Origin: a bacterium | GTDB taxonomy: Bacteria > Planctomycetota > Planctomycetia > Planctomycetales > Planctomycetaceae | Assembly: GCA_016125225.1 (NCBI GenBank) | Contig: WGME01000009.1 | Location: 335,208-399,207 of the forward strand | DNA: 64,000 bases | Reading direction: 5' to 3' | Shown: one piece after another, positions 56,531 through 64,000 of the stretch | How the letters are laid out: each line of letters starts with the position of its first letter | Position numbering within the stretch: position 1 is the first letter of the stretch | The notes under the pieces: model-generated | What the model was told of the DNA's origin: nothing | The model's input: the letters and a program-made list of their open reading frames with translations, nothing else | Databases searched by the model: none | Program-made: the position numbers and the translations under genes

Positions 56531-58912
56531 ATGACCTTTAAAGATTTCTTCCGAGCTGCCACGGGGGGACGCGATCCGTATCCCTATCAAGAGCAATTCG
56601 CGATGGCGGAAGAGTTGCCGCTCTTGTTGAATGCTCCGACCGGGGCGGGCAAAACCGCGACCGCTGTGTTGGGATGGTTGTGGCGCAGGTTCGCACGGCC
56701 TGATCAGACGTCGCGGCGACTGGTCTATTGCTTACCGATGCGTGTGCTGGTCGAGCAGACAGAGCGCGAGGCCCGGGAATGGTTGAAGCGGCTGAAATCC
56801 GAGCGAAACATCAACGCGAACGTCCACATGCTCATGGGGGGCGTGGAATCCGAGGAGTGGTTTCTGCATCCGGAACGGCCCGCGATTCTCATCGGCACGC
56901 AAGACATGCTGCTGTCGCGGGCACTCAATCGCGGTTATGCCGCCAGCCGGTTTCACTGGCCCATCGATTTTAGCCTGCTGAATAACGATTGTTTGTGGGT
57001 CTTTGATGAACCGCAACTCATGGCGGGAGGAGTGAGTACCTCGGCACAGTTGGCAGGGTTGCGTGATAGCCTGCAGACCTATGGCCCATGTCCGTCGCTG
57101 TGGATGTCGGCCACCCTGGAACCGGAATGGCTCAATACCGTCGACTTTCGTGGGAAGTTCAACACGACGCCCCAGGAGCTGACGAAAGCTGACTATGACC
57201 CACGGTTGCCGTTGCACAGCCGCATGACAGCCGCCAAAAGACTGACAAAGCTGAATGTGGCATCGACAAAAGACATGAAGGATGTCGCCAAGGCGGCGTG
57301 GAACCAGCATCAGCCGGGGACGCAGACCCTGGTCGTCCTCAATACGGTGGATCGCGCGAAATCGACTTACGATGAACTGGTAAAGCTCCGCAAGAAAGCG
57401 GATCAGCCGACGCTGTTGCTGGTCCATTCGCGGTTTCGCCCTTTCGAACGCCAGCAACGGAATGAATTGTTACAGGCAAAAGACGATGCGGCTGGGGATC
57501 GGATTATTGTCGCCACTCAGGTGGTCGAGGCGGGTGTCGATATCTCAGCCAGAACTTTGCTGACAGAATTATGTCCCTGGGCCAGTCTCGTGCAGCGATT
57601 CGGTCGCTGCAATCGTACAGGCCACGAGGGATCATTCGCCGATCCCGCGAGGGTCTACTGGATTGATGTTGAAGACAAGCTCGCACTGCCGTATGACCTG
57701 CCTGACCTCGAATTTTCACGACAGCAACTGGCAAAACTCGATGGCCAGATTGTGTCACCGCAGGCGCTGGCGGAGTTCAAGCGGCGAGAGAGCATAACAC
57801 TCCCGTTTGAGCATCGGCATGTGCTGCGACGTCGTGATCTGCTGGATTTGTTCGATACCACGCCCGATCTTTCTGGCAACGATATCGATATTTCCCGGTT
57901 TGTCCGCAGTGATGATCCAGAAACCGATGTGCAAGTTTTCTGGCGAGACTGGTCAGGTGATGTGCCTAATGAGCCGCAGCCAGAACGACGGGAATTGTGC
58001 TCTGTTCCCATCGGCCAAGCAAAGTCATATTTTGAAACCCTTGCCGATAAGAGACGTGGGTCGGCCTGGATCTGGGACCATCTTGATGGCGAGTGGTTGA
58101 AACTCGATCCGCGTGACCTTCGTCCTGGCATGGTCATTCTCTTACCAAGCGTTGCCGGTGGTTATTCGGACCTGGGCTGGGATCCCGGCTCAACATCCCG
58201 GGTGCCAGTAGTACCACTTCTACAGCCGCCGCGTCGGTCCGAATCGATCGATTCCGATCCGAATTCGGTGACAAATCAAACTCCCTACACGATTGCTGAG
58301 CATACCGATCATGTCGTCGCGAAATTGGAGGGCTTGCTGAAGGTTCTTCCGCTGACTGACCACGCGGAAATTCTCCGGCAGACGGCCCGCTGGCACGATC
58401 TGGGCAAGGCTCACCCGGCCTTTCAGGCAGGACTGCACGCGGTAAACCCTGAATTGTCGAGTGATCAACTCTGGGCCAAGTCAGGCAAGCAAGGAAAGCT
58501 GACATACGGAGACCGCAAACATTTTCGGCATGAGTTGGCGTCCGCGCTCGCTGCATTGCAACAAGGGCTCGTGTTTGCTGTGGCCTATCTGATTGCTACG
58601 CACCATGGTCGAGTTCGCCTCAGCATCCGCAGCCTCCCCGGCGAAAAGCCGGATCAACCGGAATGGCTCTTGGCATTGGGAGTGCAGCAGGGGGATGAAC
58701 TGCCTGCTGTTCCACTGGGTGAAGGAGTGGAATCGGCGATGACAGCTCTCGATCTTACCCCTATGCAGTTGGGGGGCGACACCAGCTGGACAGGCCGCGC
58801 GCTCGACCTGCTGGCAGACTTGGGGCCCTTCAAACTGAGCTATCTGGAAACCTTGTTGCGAGTGGCCGACGTGCAAGCGAGTCGAGAGGAGGCCGGGCAT
58901 GTCCACGATTGA
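56531..58912 (+). CDS. cas3: Cas3 helicase-nuclease, type I-G
   Basis: The 793-residue protein has Walker A APTGAGKT (35-42), Walker B variant DEPQ (159-162) and MSATLE. The late helicase motifs are TQVVEAGVDISA and QRFGRCNRTG, so the helicase lobes come first. The HD nuclease sits at the C-terminus (TARWHDLGKAHPAFQ, H622/D623; later THHGRVR), the layout known for type I-G (I-U). It degrades target DNA after Cascade binding. It overlaps csx17 by 14 bp. Confidence 0.93.
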   Translation: MTFKDFFRAATGGRDPYPYQEQFAMAEELPLLLNAPTGAGKTATAVLGWLWRRFARPDQTSRRLVYCLPMRVLVEQTEREAREWLKRLKSERNINANVHMLMGGVESEEWFLHPERPAILIGTQDMLLSRALNRGYAASRFHWPIDFSLLNNDCLWVFDEPQLMAGGVSTSAQLAGLRDSLQTYGPCPSLWMSATLEPEWLNTVDFRGKFNTTPQELTKADYDPRLPLHSRMTAAKRLTKLNVASTKDMKDVAKAAWNQHQPGTQTLVVLNTVDRAKSTYDELVKLRKKADQPTLLLVHSRFRPFERQQRNELLQAKDDAAGDRIIVATQVVEAGVDISARTLLTELCPWASLVQRFGRCNRTGHEGSFADPARVYWIDVEDKLALPYDLPDLEFSRQQLAKLDGQIVSPQALAEFKRRESITLPFEHRHVLRRRDLLDLFDTTPDLSGNDIDISRFVRSDDPETDVQVFWRDWSGDVPNEPQPERRELCSVPIGQAKSYFETLADKRRGSAWIWDHLDGEWLKLDPRDLRPGMVILLPSVAGGYSDLGWDPGSTSRVPVVPLLQPPRRSESIDSDPNSVTNQTPYTIAEHTDHVVAKLEGLLKVLPLTDHAEILRQTARWHDLGKAHPAFQAGLHAVNPELSSDQLWAKSGKQGKLTYGDRKHFRHELASALAALQQGLVFAVAYLIATHHGRVRLSIRSLPGEKPDQPEWLLALGVQQGDELPAVPLGEGVESAMTALDLTPMQLGGDTSWTGRALDLLADLGPFKLSYLETLLRVADVQASREEAGHVHD

Positions 58913-61094
58913 ATTAACCGGTTGTTCGCCGGAACCGCTCATGAACTACCTCAAGGCGTTGGGAGTCTTTCGCCTGCTGGCAGAAGACCGGGACCATGGC
59001 GACCCTCAGGCTCGGCTGTTCTGGTCTGGGGGAGTTGCGGTTTTACAGACAAAGTTTGACCGCGAGCAACTGGTCCAGTTCTTCTTAAGCGATTATCAAC
59101 CCACGCCGATTGTTGCTCCGTGGAATGGCGGCAGCGGCTTTTATGGTGGAGGCGCAGAGCCTTTGGAAGCGATCGCAGCTTCGACGGCTCCGCGATTGCG
59201 AGCTTACCGTGAAACCATTGCTGCACTCCGACCACTCATCCCCAATAAAAAGCCTACAGAGGATGCAGAGAAACTTCGACTCCTGGTCGCGTGTCGTAAC
59301 GAATTGAGTGATGAGGTGGGCGCGTGGCTGGATTCCTGCTTTGTTCTGAGTGAAAAAGGTAGGAAATTCTTTCCCTTACTTGGGACAGGCGGTAACGACC
59401 TGAGGCTGGAATTTACAAACAATTTATTTCAGCGATTAGCTGACGTCATCAACTTTCATGTGAATGAATCCTCACCGAGTCTGTCCAATGACTTTCTAAA
59501 TGCTTGTTTATTTGCTGATACGATCGTCAGCCAAGTGAAGTCAGCTGTTGGTCAGTTTAATCCTGGAGGAGTTGGTGGACCAAACGGTACACAAGGGAAA
59601 TTCGAAGCAGATTTTCGTGTGAACCCGTGGGATTATGTGTTGATGCTCGAAGGTACTTTACTTTTTGCCGGAGCTGTTGCGCGACGACTCGGTTCCAGCG
59701 AATCTGTGAAAGCGGCATTTCCGTTTACAGTTGATTCAATCGCGGTGGGTTATGGCTCTGCAATTGGATTGGAAGAGTCAACAGATGGTTCACGTGCCGA
59801 ACTTTGGCTACCGCTTTGGCCAAAGCCGGCATCATACAAGGAAGTGAAGTATCTGTTTTCAGAGGGGCGTGCCCAACTTAGCCGCAGACAAGCAAAAAAC
59901 GCTGTGGAATTTGTACTTTCGGCTAGCTTGCTCGGTGTAGATCGTGGTATTTGCTCGTTCGTTCGCTACGGATTCTTGAATCGTAGTGGTAAGTCATTCC
60001 TCGCGACACCCTTGGGTCGCGTCACTGTTACCCCTCGTCCACACGCCCAGTTGTTGCAAGATCCGCAACTGACACACTGGCTGGACCGCTGGCGTACGGC
60101 CTGCCGCGACAAGGAGAAAACGCCACTGCGGTATCAAATGGCCCTGCGGAATATCGACCTGGCCATGTTTGAGTTCGCGAATCGGAGTGAAACAGGGAAT
60201 GACGCGCCATTTCTGTTGAATGTCTTGAGAATGCTGGGACGCGCAGAAAGAACCTTGGCCAAAGGTTTGCGCTTCGCTCAGGACAAATACCTGAATCCAT
60301 TGTCTGGTCTCAACGCGGACTGGCTCAACCAGGCCAACGATGGCAGTGTCGAGTTTCGCCTGGCGATGTCGCTGGCAAGCATTCAGGGCACGCGCGGCGC
60401 TGAGGTTGGTCCGATTCGGACTTATCTTGAGGAAGTTGCCGGAGACTCTTATCCCAAATGGGAACCGGGCAGTTGTTCCGCGGTGTGGTCGAATCAGTCG
60501 CTGGCCGATAATCTCGCGGCTGTGTTTCGCCGTCGGCAGATGGAAGCCTTCCGGGCCGGTTGCCCTGGTGTGCCACTCCCATCGTCACGCTGTGCCAGCC
60601 TGAGTGACATCACCCGTTTCCTGCGAAGCCAGGTCGACGATGCGAAACTCGAAGACCTGTTATGGGGGCTGCTGGGTGTGACGTTTCCCTCGTACCCAGA
60701 CTTAAACGAGTCATCGCAGAGCCCTGCTCCCTTTGAATTTGGATGTTTGCGGCTGTTGGTGCAAACTCGACAGATTTCGGCGGTTGACGGTGCCTGGAGG
60801 TCGTCGCAGGCCATTGAAGGCAACGTGCATCCCCATGCGGAAGTATTTCATCCGCTGGCTTCGACTCAACCGGCCTCTGTCGCGGACAGCGTCGATCGAG
60901 CAGCAAGACGCTTGAAATCAGGTGGACTGTTGGTCATGGGCTATCGCAATCGCTTGCAATCCGGGCAATCGTTGCGTGTGCAATCATTGATTTCCCCACA
61001 ACGACTGTTGGCGGCCATGCTGTTTCCGCTATCCGAAATCGACATTTCTCGAATTGCTAATACCGTTCTGTATCCCCCTGAGACTGAGGAGTAA
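58899..61094 (+). CDS. csx17: Csx17/Cas8 large subunit, type I-G
   Basis: The 731-residue protein starts MSTIELTGCSPEPLMNYLKALGVFRLL, a typical Csx17 opening. It continues with ATPRLRAYRETIAALRPL-like and PLLGTGGNDLRLEFTNNLFQRL segments. Further family features are WDYVLMLEGTLLFAGAVARRL and, in the second half, RFAQDKYLNPLSGLNADWLNQAND. It is thought to serve as the large Cascade subunit (Cas8u2). The stretch 59400-60000 is more AT-rich than its surroundings. It lies between cas3 and csb1. Confidence 0.9.
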   Translation: MSTIELTGCSPEPLMNYLKALGVFRLLAEDRDHGDPQARLFWSGGVAVLQTKFDREQLVQFFLSDYQPTPIVAPWNGGSGFYGGGAEPLEAIAASTAPRLRAYRETIAALRPLIPNKKPTEDAEKLRLLVACRNELSDEVGAWLDSCFVLSEKGRKFFPLLGTGGNDLRLEFTNNLFQRLADVINFHVNESSPSLSNDFLNACLFADTIVSQVKSAVGQFNPGGVGGPNGTQGKFEADFRVNPWDYVLMLEGTLLFAGAVARRLGSSESVKAAFPFTVDSIAVGYGSAIGLEESTDGSRAELWLPLWPKPASYKEVKYLFSEGRAQLSRRQAKNAVEFVLSASLLGVDRGICSFVRYGFLNRSGKSFLATPLGRVTVTPRPHAQLLQDPQLTHWLDRWRTACRDKEKTPLRYQMALRNIDLAMFEFANRSETGNDAPFLLNVLRMLGRAERTLAKGLRFAQDKYLNPLSGLNADWLNQANDGSVEFRLAMSLASIQGTRGAEVGPIRTYLEEVAGDSYPKWEPGSCSAVWSNQSLADNLAAVFRRRQMEAFRAGCPGVPLPSSRCASLSDITRFLRSQVDDAKLEDLLWGLLGVTFPSYPDLNESSQSPAPFEFGCLRLLVQTRQISAVDGAWRSSQAIEGNVHPHAEVFHPLASTQPASVADSVDRAARRLKSGGLLVMGYRNRLQSGQSLRVQSLISPQRLLAAMLFPLSEIDISRIANTVLYPPETEE

Positions 61095-61097
61095 TTG

Positions 61098-62186
61098 ATG
61101 TCCATAGACTTGAAAACTTTGGAAAACTCGCCGCGAATGCTGTTCGAGGTGCCCTTGAAGCCGCTGGCCGGTTCGCGCATTCAGCCCACGGGTTTCCCGG
61201 ATCTCGGAGCCGCGACATATAGCGCCCCCGATGGCCAGGGCGGGACGGTTCCCACGCTGCTGGTGGAATCGGCACAGTCGATGGCAAATCGCCTGGAAGC
61301 CGTCTGTTGGGATGACGCGTCGAACGACATCGTGCCGGAACTGAAAGGCCTGCCTTATGTCAAAGTGAACCTGATCGGTTTGTCGGATCAGGAAAACACC
61401 ACCACGAGTTTCCTCGAATTCCATCGCTTGAATTCTCCCTACATTATGAACGGCATAACCAGCGATGGGAAAAGCTTTGCCGAAGTTCTGAAGCCGGAAC
61501 TCGGTTTAGGATCTGCCTCAGCCGCACAGAAAAGGGCTGGAAAAACCAAAGCGGAAGCGGCAACTGAGGAAGCCTCCAGCGATAAAGAACCTGGCGACGT
61601 AGCGGGTGTGGTCAATCTCCGCAAACTCGCTGCCGTCTGTTTCAAATATGATCCCAACTCACTGATTCATGGCGTCTTTCTGGAGAAGATCGCCGGGCGA
61701 TTACGACACCCCCGGGCTCTTTCGGCGTTCATCGAGGCGACCGGGGTGGAACGTGTCGATAGCGGGGGTGTGAAGTTCGACCGCGTTTTACCCAAACCCA
61801 GCGTGGCCAAGGTGGATGCAAAGGGGGGGTATGGGAATGTCCCGTTCCATCGCACGGAATTCACTGCCCAGAATATTACTGCGTATTTCAGTATCGATCT
61901 GGCCCAGATCCGTGGATATGGCCTGGGTGTCGAGGCCGAGCAACTCTTGACTGCGTTGTCGCTGTGGAAAGTCCGCAAATTTCTGGATTCCAATATGCGC
62001 TTGCGAACCTCCTGCGAACTGGAAGTGCTGAATGCGACAAGCATTCAGGGAAAACGTCCGACAGGCTTCGTGTTGCCAGAAGCCAATGATTTGGCGAATT
62101 CCATTCGTGAGTTGATTCAAAAGAATCAGTCGCGATTTGCTGCTCCCGCTGTGACAGAACTCACCTGGAACAACCCCAAAGGCTAG
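61098..62186 (+). CDS. csb1: Csb1/Cas7 backbone subunit, type I-G
   Basis: The product is 362 residues from MSIDLKTLENSPRMLFEVPLKPL; the start was moved to ATG 61098 from an in-frame TTG three bases earlier. It has the GSU0053/Csb1 pattern: GSRIQPTGFPDLGAATY near the start, LVESAQSMANRLE, and FLEFHRLNSPYIMNG. The later segment VFLEKIAGRLRHPRALSAFIEATGVERVDSGGVKFDRV is also family-typical. It would coat the crRNA in Cascade. It starts 3 bp after the csx17 stop. Confidence 0.92.
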   Translation: MSIDLKTLENSPRMLFEVPLKPLAGSRIQPTGFPDLGAATYSAPDGQGGTVPTLLVESAQSMANRLEAVCWDDASNDIVPELKGLPYVKVNLIGLSDQENTTTSFLEFHRLNSPYIMNGITSDGKSFAEVLKPELGLGSASAAQKRAGKTKAEAATEEASSDKEPGDVAGVVNLRKLAAVCFKYDPNSLIHGVFLEKIAGRLRHPRALSAFIEATGVERVDSGGVKFDRVLPKPSVAKVDAKGGYGNVPFHRTEFTAQNITAYFSIDLAQIRGYGLGVEAEQLLTALSLWKVRKFLDSNMRLRTSCELEVLNATSIQGKRPTGFVLPEANDLANSIRELIQKNQSRFAAPAVTELTWNNPKG

Positions 62187-62199
62187 GAGCTCACGGCCA

Positions 62200-63756
62200 A
62201 TGTCACTCACCATCGAGATGAAGTTCCTCAGCGGTCGCTACCACGCGACCCCTTGGGGACGGCATGTCAACGAAGGGGTTCCCGAATGGCCACCTTCTCC
62301 GTGGAGGTTCTTGCGTGCCTTGGTCGCCGTCTGGCAGCGTACGTTGTCAGCACTCCCAACCGAGCAGGTCCAGCGGATTCTGACGACACTCGCCGAGCCA
62401 CCCCGGTTCAAGCTTCCGCCACATCGGGTCGCTCATACTCGCCATTACATGCCCTGGGAGAAAAAGGGGCCGGAAGATCGTACGCTGGTTTTTGATACCT
62501 TCGTCGCCGTGAATCGGCAGGACTCGCTATATCTCGCGTGGGAAAATGCGAACTTGTCGGCTGACGATTTAGTCGCGCTGCGTCAATTGCTGGGCAATCT
62601 CACAACCTTCGGCAGAGCCGAGGCCTGGGTGGAGGCGCAGCTCTTGGAGGAAGACATCGATTGCAATCTCACGCTGGCGGACACAGCTGACCAGAATCCG
62701 GTTTCCGTGCTCTGCCCCGACCCAGCCACTGCCTTCGATTGCGACTATTATCCTCGGCACGATCCCAAGAAGCTGGCCGCAGGAAAAATCAATCCGGTCA
62801 ACTATCTGTTCGATTGCCCGCCCTGGCATCTCTGCCTGGATACCGAAACCATCCACGCGCAGCGCTGGCCGACAGTTCCCGGCAGTCGCTGGGTGAATTA
62901 TGCCCGCCCGTCAGAAGCAACCACGGTGCAAACATCACGACGATCACCTGTGGTTTATACCGTGGCACGCTTCGTGCTCGATGGTCCGGTGCTGCCACTC
63001 ATCACAGACACCATCGTCGTCGCTGAGAAGTTCCGGGCAGCGGCCATGCCCTGCTTCGAGAACTGGTGCAAACAGAACCCAGCTGCTGCCCAGGATTTTG
63101 CCCGGACCGATGCAACCGGCCGCTATTCATCACCCATACTTTCCGGCAGAGCCCTTGATGGCATAACGACACTCGTCCGCCATCAACATGCGCATTATCT
63201 CCCGACAGCCGAAGGCATGGATTCCCGCCGGATTACACATCTTACGATCTTCGCGCGGGGAGGGCTGAGTGAGGCTGAGGTCAATGGCCTCTTGCTATTC
63301 AAGTCTTTATGGAATGGCGAACGCGAACCACTACGAATTCAGCTGGTAGGCCTGGGAAACCCTGGAGATTTTCGCAACGAACTCTTTCACAGTTCGCATA
63401 CATTTCATTCCATCACACCGTTTCTCGGTCCAGATCATGTCGGGGCGAAGACCATTCTTCAGGACTTGAGAAAAGCCCTCGCGCGTGAGTGGCGACGCTT
63501 AGCGGAACAAATTTCTGAATTTCATGGAGTGCAACTGGAGAATATTGAAGAGTTAGCTGTGGATGATGATGCCTGGAAGCCGCGCCCGCGACCCGTTGAA
63601 TATCGTAGGGTACGCTCCAAACATGCCCGAAATGGCTACCGTGCGAGCGGCCTTTTTCGCATCCAATTCAATCAGCGGATTCGAGGGCCAATCTCACTGG
63701 GCTATGCCAGTCACTACGGCCTCGGACTATTTGCTGCGATTGAAGAAACGCTCTGA
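62200..63756 (+). CDS. csb2: Csb2 (Cas5-Cas6 fusion), type I-G
   Basis: The 518-residue protein begins MSLTIEMKFLSGRYHATPWGRHVNEG and continues PEWPPSPWRFLRALVAVW, typical of GSU0054/Csb2 N-termini. The C-terminal part has a RAMP/Cas6-like G-rich end (GPISLGYASHYGLGLFAA) with a His that could serve crRNA cleavage. It is the last interference gene of the set. Cas4-Cas1 and Cas2 would be expected next but lie beyond the window. Confidence 0.9.
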   Translation: MSLTIEMKFLSGRYHATPWGRHVNEGVPEWPPSPWRFLRALVAVWQRTLSALPTEQVQRILTTLAEPPRFKLPPHRVAHTRHYMPWEKKGPEDRTLVFDTFVAVNRQDSLYLAWENANLSADDLVALRQLLGNLTTFGRAEAWVEAQLLEEDIDCNLTLADTADQNPVSVLCPDPATAFDCDYYPRHDPKKLAAGKINPVNYLFDCPPWHLCLDTETIHAQRWPTVPGSRWVNYARPSEATTVQTSRRSPVVYTVARFVLDGPVLPLITDTIVVAEKFRAAAMPCFENWCKQNPAAAQDFARTDATGRYSSPILSGRALDGITTLVRHQHAHYLPTAEGMDSRRITHLTIFARGGLSEAEVNGLLLFKSLWNGEREPLRIQLVGLGNPGDFRNELFHSSHTFHSITPFLGPDHVGAKTILQDLRKALAREWRRLAEQISEFHGVQLENIEELAVDDDAWKPRPRPVEYRRVRSKHARNGYRASGLFRIQFNQRIRGPISLGYASHYGLGLFAAIEETL

Positions 63757-63962
63757 AATGTTTTTATTGATTTTCTCAATTCTGTGCTTTACAACAGTCC
63801 GGAACAGCGGCCTATACTCAATGTCACGCACTGCGGAAGAGTTGTTGATGGGCCATTTCTGCTCTTTGACAACTCGGTTTTAGTATCGGGGCCGCGTGGT
63901 CAACCGTGGCTGGTGACGTTCGTCACGGACGACTCCTTTCTTTGATAAGGTGTCGTCGCATG

Positions 63963-64000
63963 ATCAGCCCCCGGCCGGAAAGACCGGCACTCGATTTGAC
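63963..64000. CRISPR. Possible first CRISPR repeat at the window edge
   Basis: The last 38 bases contain a short dyad (GCCGG AAAGA CCGGC) in a GC-rich block and end TTTGAC at the window edge. They lie about 200 bp after csb2, behind an AT-richer stretch (63757-63962) that could be a leader. The length and hairpin suit a type I repeat, but only one copy is visible, so it might be an ordinary hairpin. Confidence 0.35.

Noticed and set aside
63563..63883. A plus-strand 106-residue frame overlapping the end of csb2
   Set aside because: Mostly out-of-frame csb2 sequence; the rest is AT-rich leader-like DNA.

Overview
The window looks like part of a planctomycete-type bacterial chromosome: GC-rich, with two short lipoproteins at the left edge and many small protein families of a kind I associate with Planctomycetota mobile elements. 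This host call is inference; no rRNA or other phylogenetic marker is present. Almost everything right of a tRNA-Pro(TGG) gene at 1481-1555 is accessory DNA, made of nested or adjacent mobile modules.

Layout. (1) 1-971: end of a chromosomal exopolysaccharide/lipoprotein locus. (2) 1481-15481: a mobilizable module on the minus strand. A large serine recombinase reads into the tRNA-Pro gene. It is followed by tiny membrane proteins, a VirD4/TraG coupling protein, ParB, a SprT-like zinc protein, and a MobF (TrwC/TraA-type) relaxase-helicase. A porin gene of alphaproteobacterial character, with its own terminator, is embedded at 10.5-11.8 kb. No VirB-type mating-channel genes are visible, so the element looks mobilizable rather than self-conjugative. 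(3) 15.8-24 kb: AlpA-like regulator and P4-type tyrosine integrase, small accessory genes, an intact IS3-family insertion sequence with 4-bp target duplication, and a decayed second relaxase. (4) 24.0-29.9 kb: a giant methylase-helicase (N12-class/DarB-like) whose N-terminal region overlaps another gene in a different frame. (5) 30.7-43.3 kb: a defence island. It has an HTH regulator with a perfect palindrome upstream, a SNF2 helicase, a type III-like methyltransferase and a type III-like Res nuclease. Next come a TIR-like protein (DUF1863/ThsB-like), a caspase-like protease, a SLOG/Rossmann protein and a second TIR protein. The last four resemble a TIR-caspase (type IV Thoeris-like) signalling system with extra parts. 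(6) 43.6-51.7 kb: a cargo block bounded by homologous remnants of a serine recombinase C-terminus. It holds a DevBCA exporter divergent from a TetR gene with palindromic operators, a flavin monooxygenase, a chlorite-dismutase-family protein, a broken integron-type integrase and a histidine phosphatase. (7) 51.6-54.7 kb: a second serine recombinase with its small partners, then a perfect 29-bp inverted repeat. (8) 55.4-63.8 kb: a WYL regulator and the interference genes of a type I-G (formerly I-U) CRISPR-Cas system (cas3, csx17/cas8, csb1/cas7, csb2/cas5-cas6). The window may end in the first CRISPR repeat.

How they work together. The relaxase, coupling protein, ParB and integrases move and maintain the element. 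The giant methylase-helicase may shield entering DNA from restriction. The RM-like operon, the TIR-caspase cassette and the type I-G CRISPR system form a layered anti-phage island. The strongest novelty candidate is the TIR / caspase / SLOG / TIR cassette directly downstream of the helicase-Mod-Res operon.
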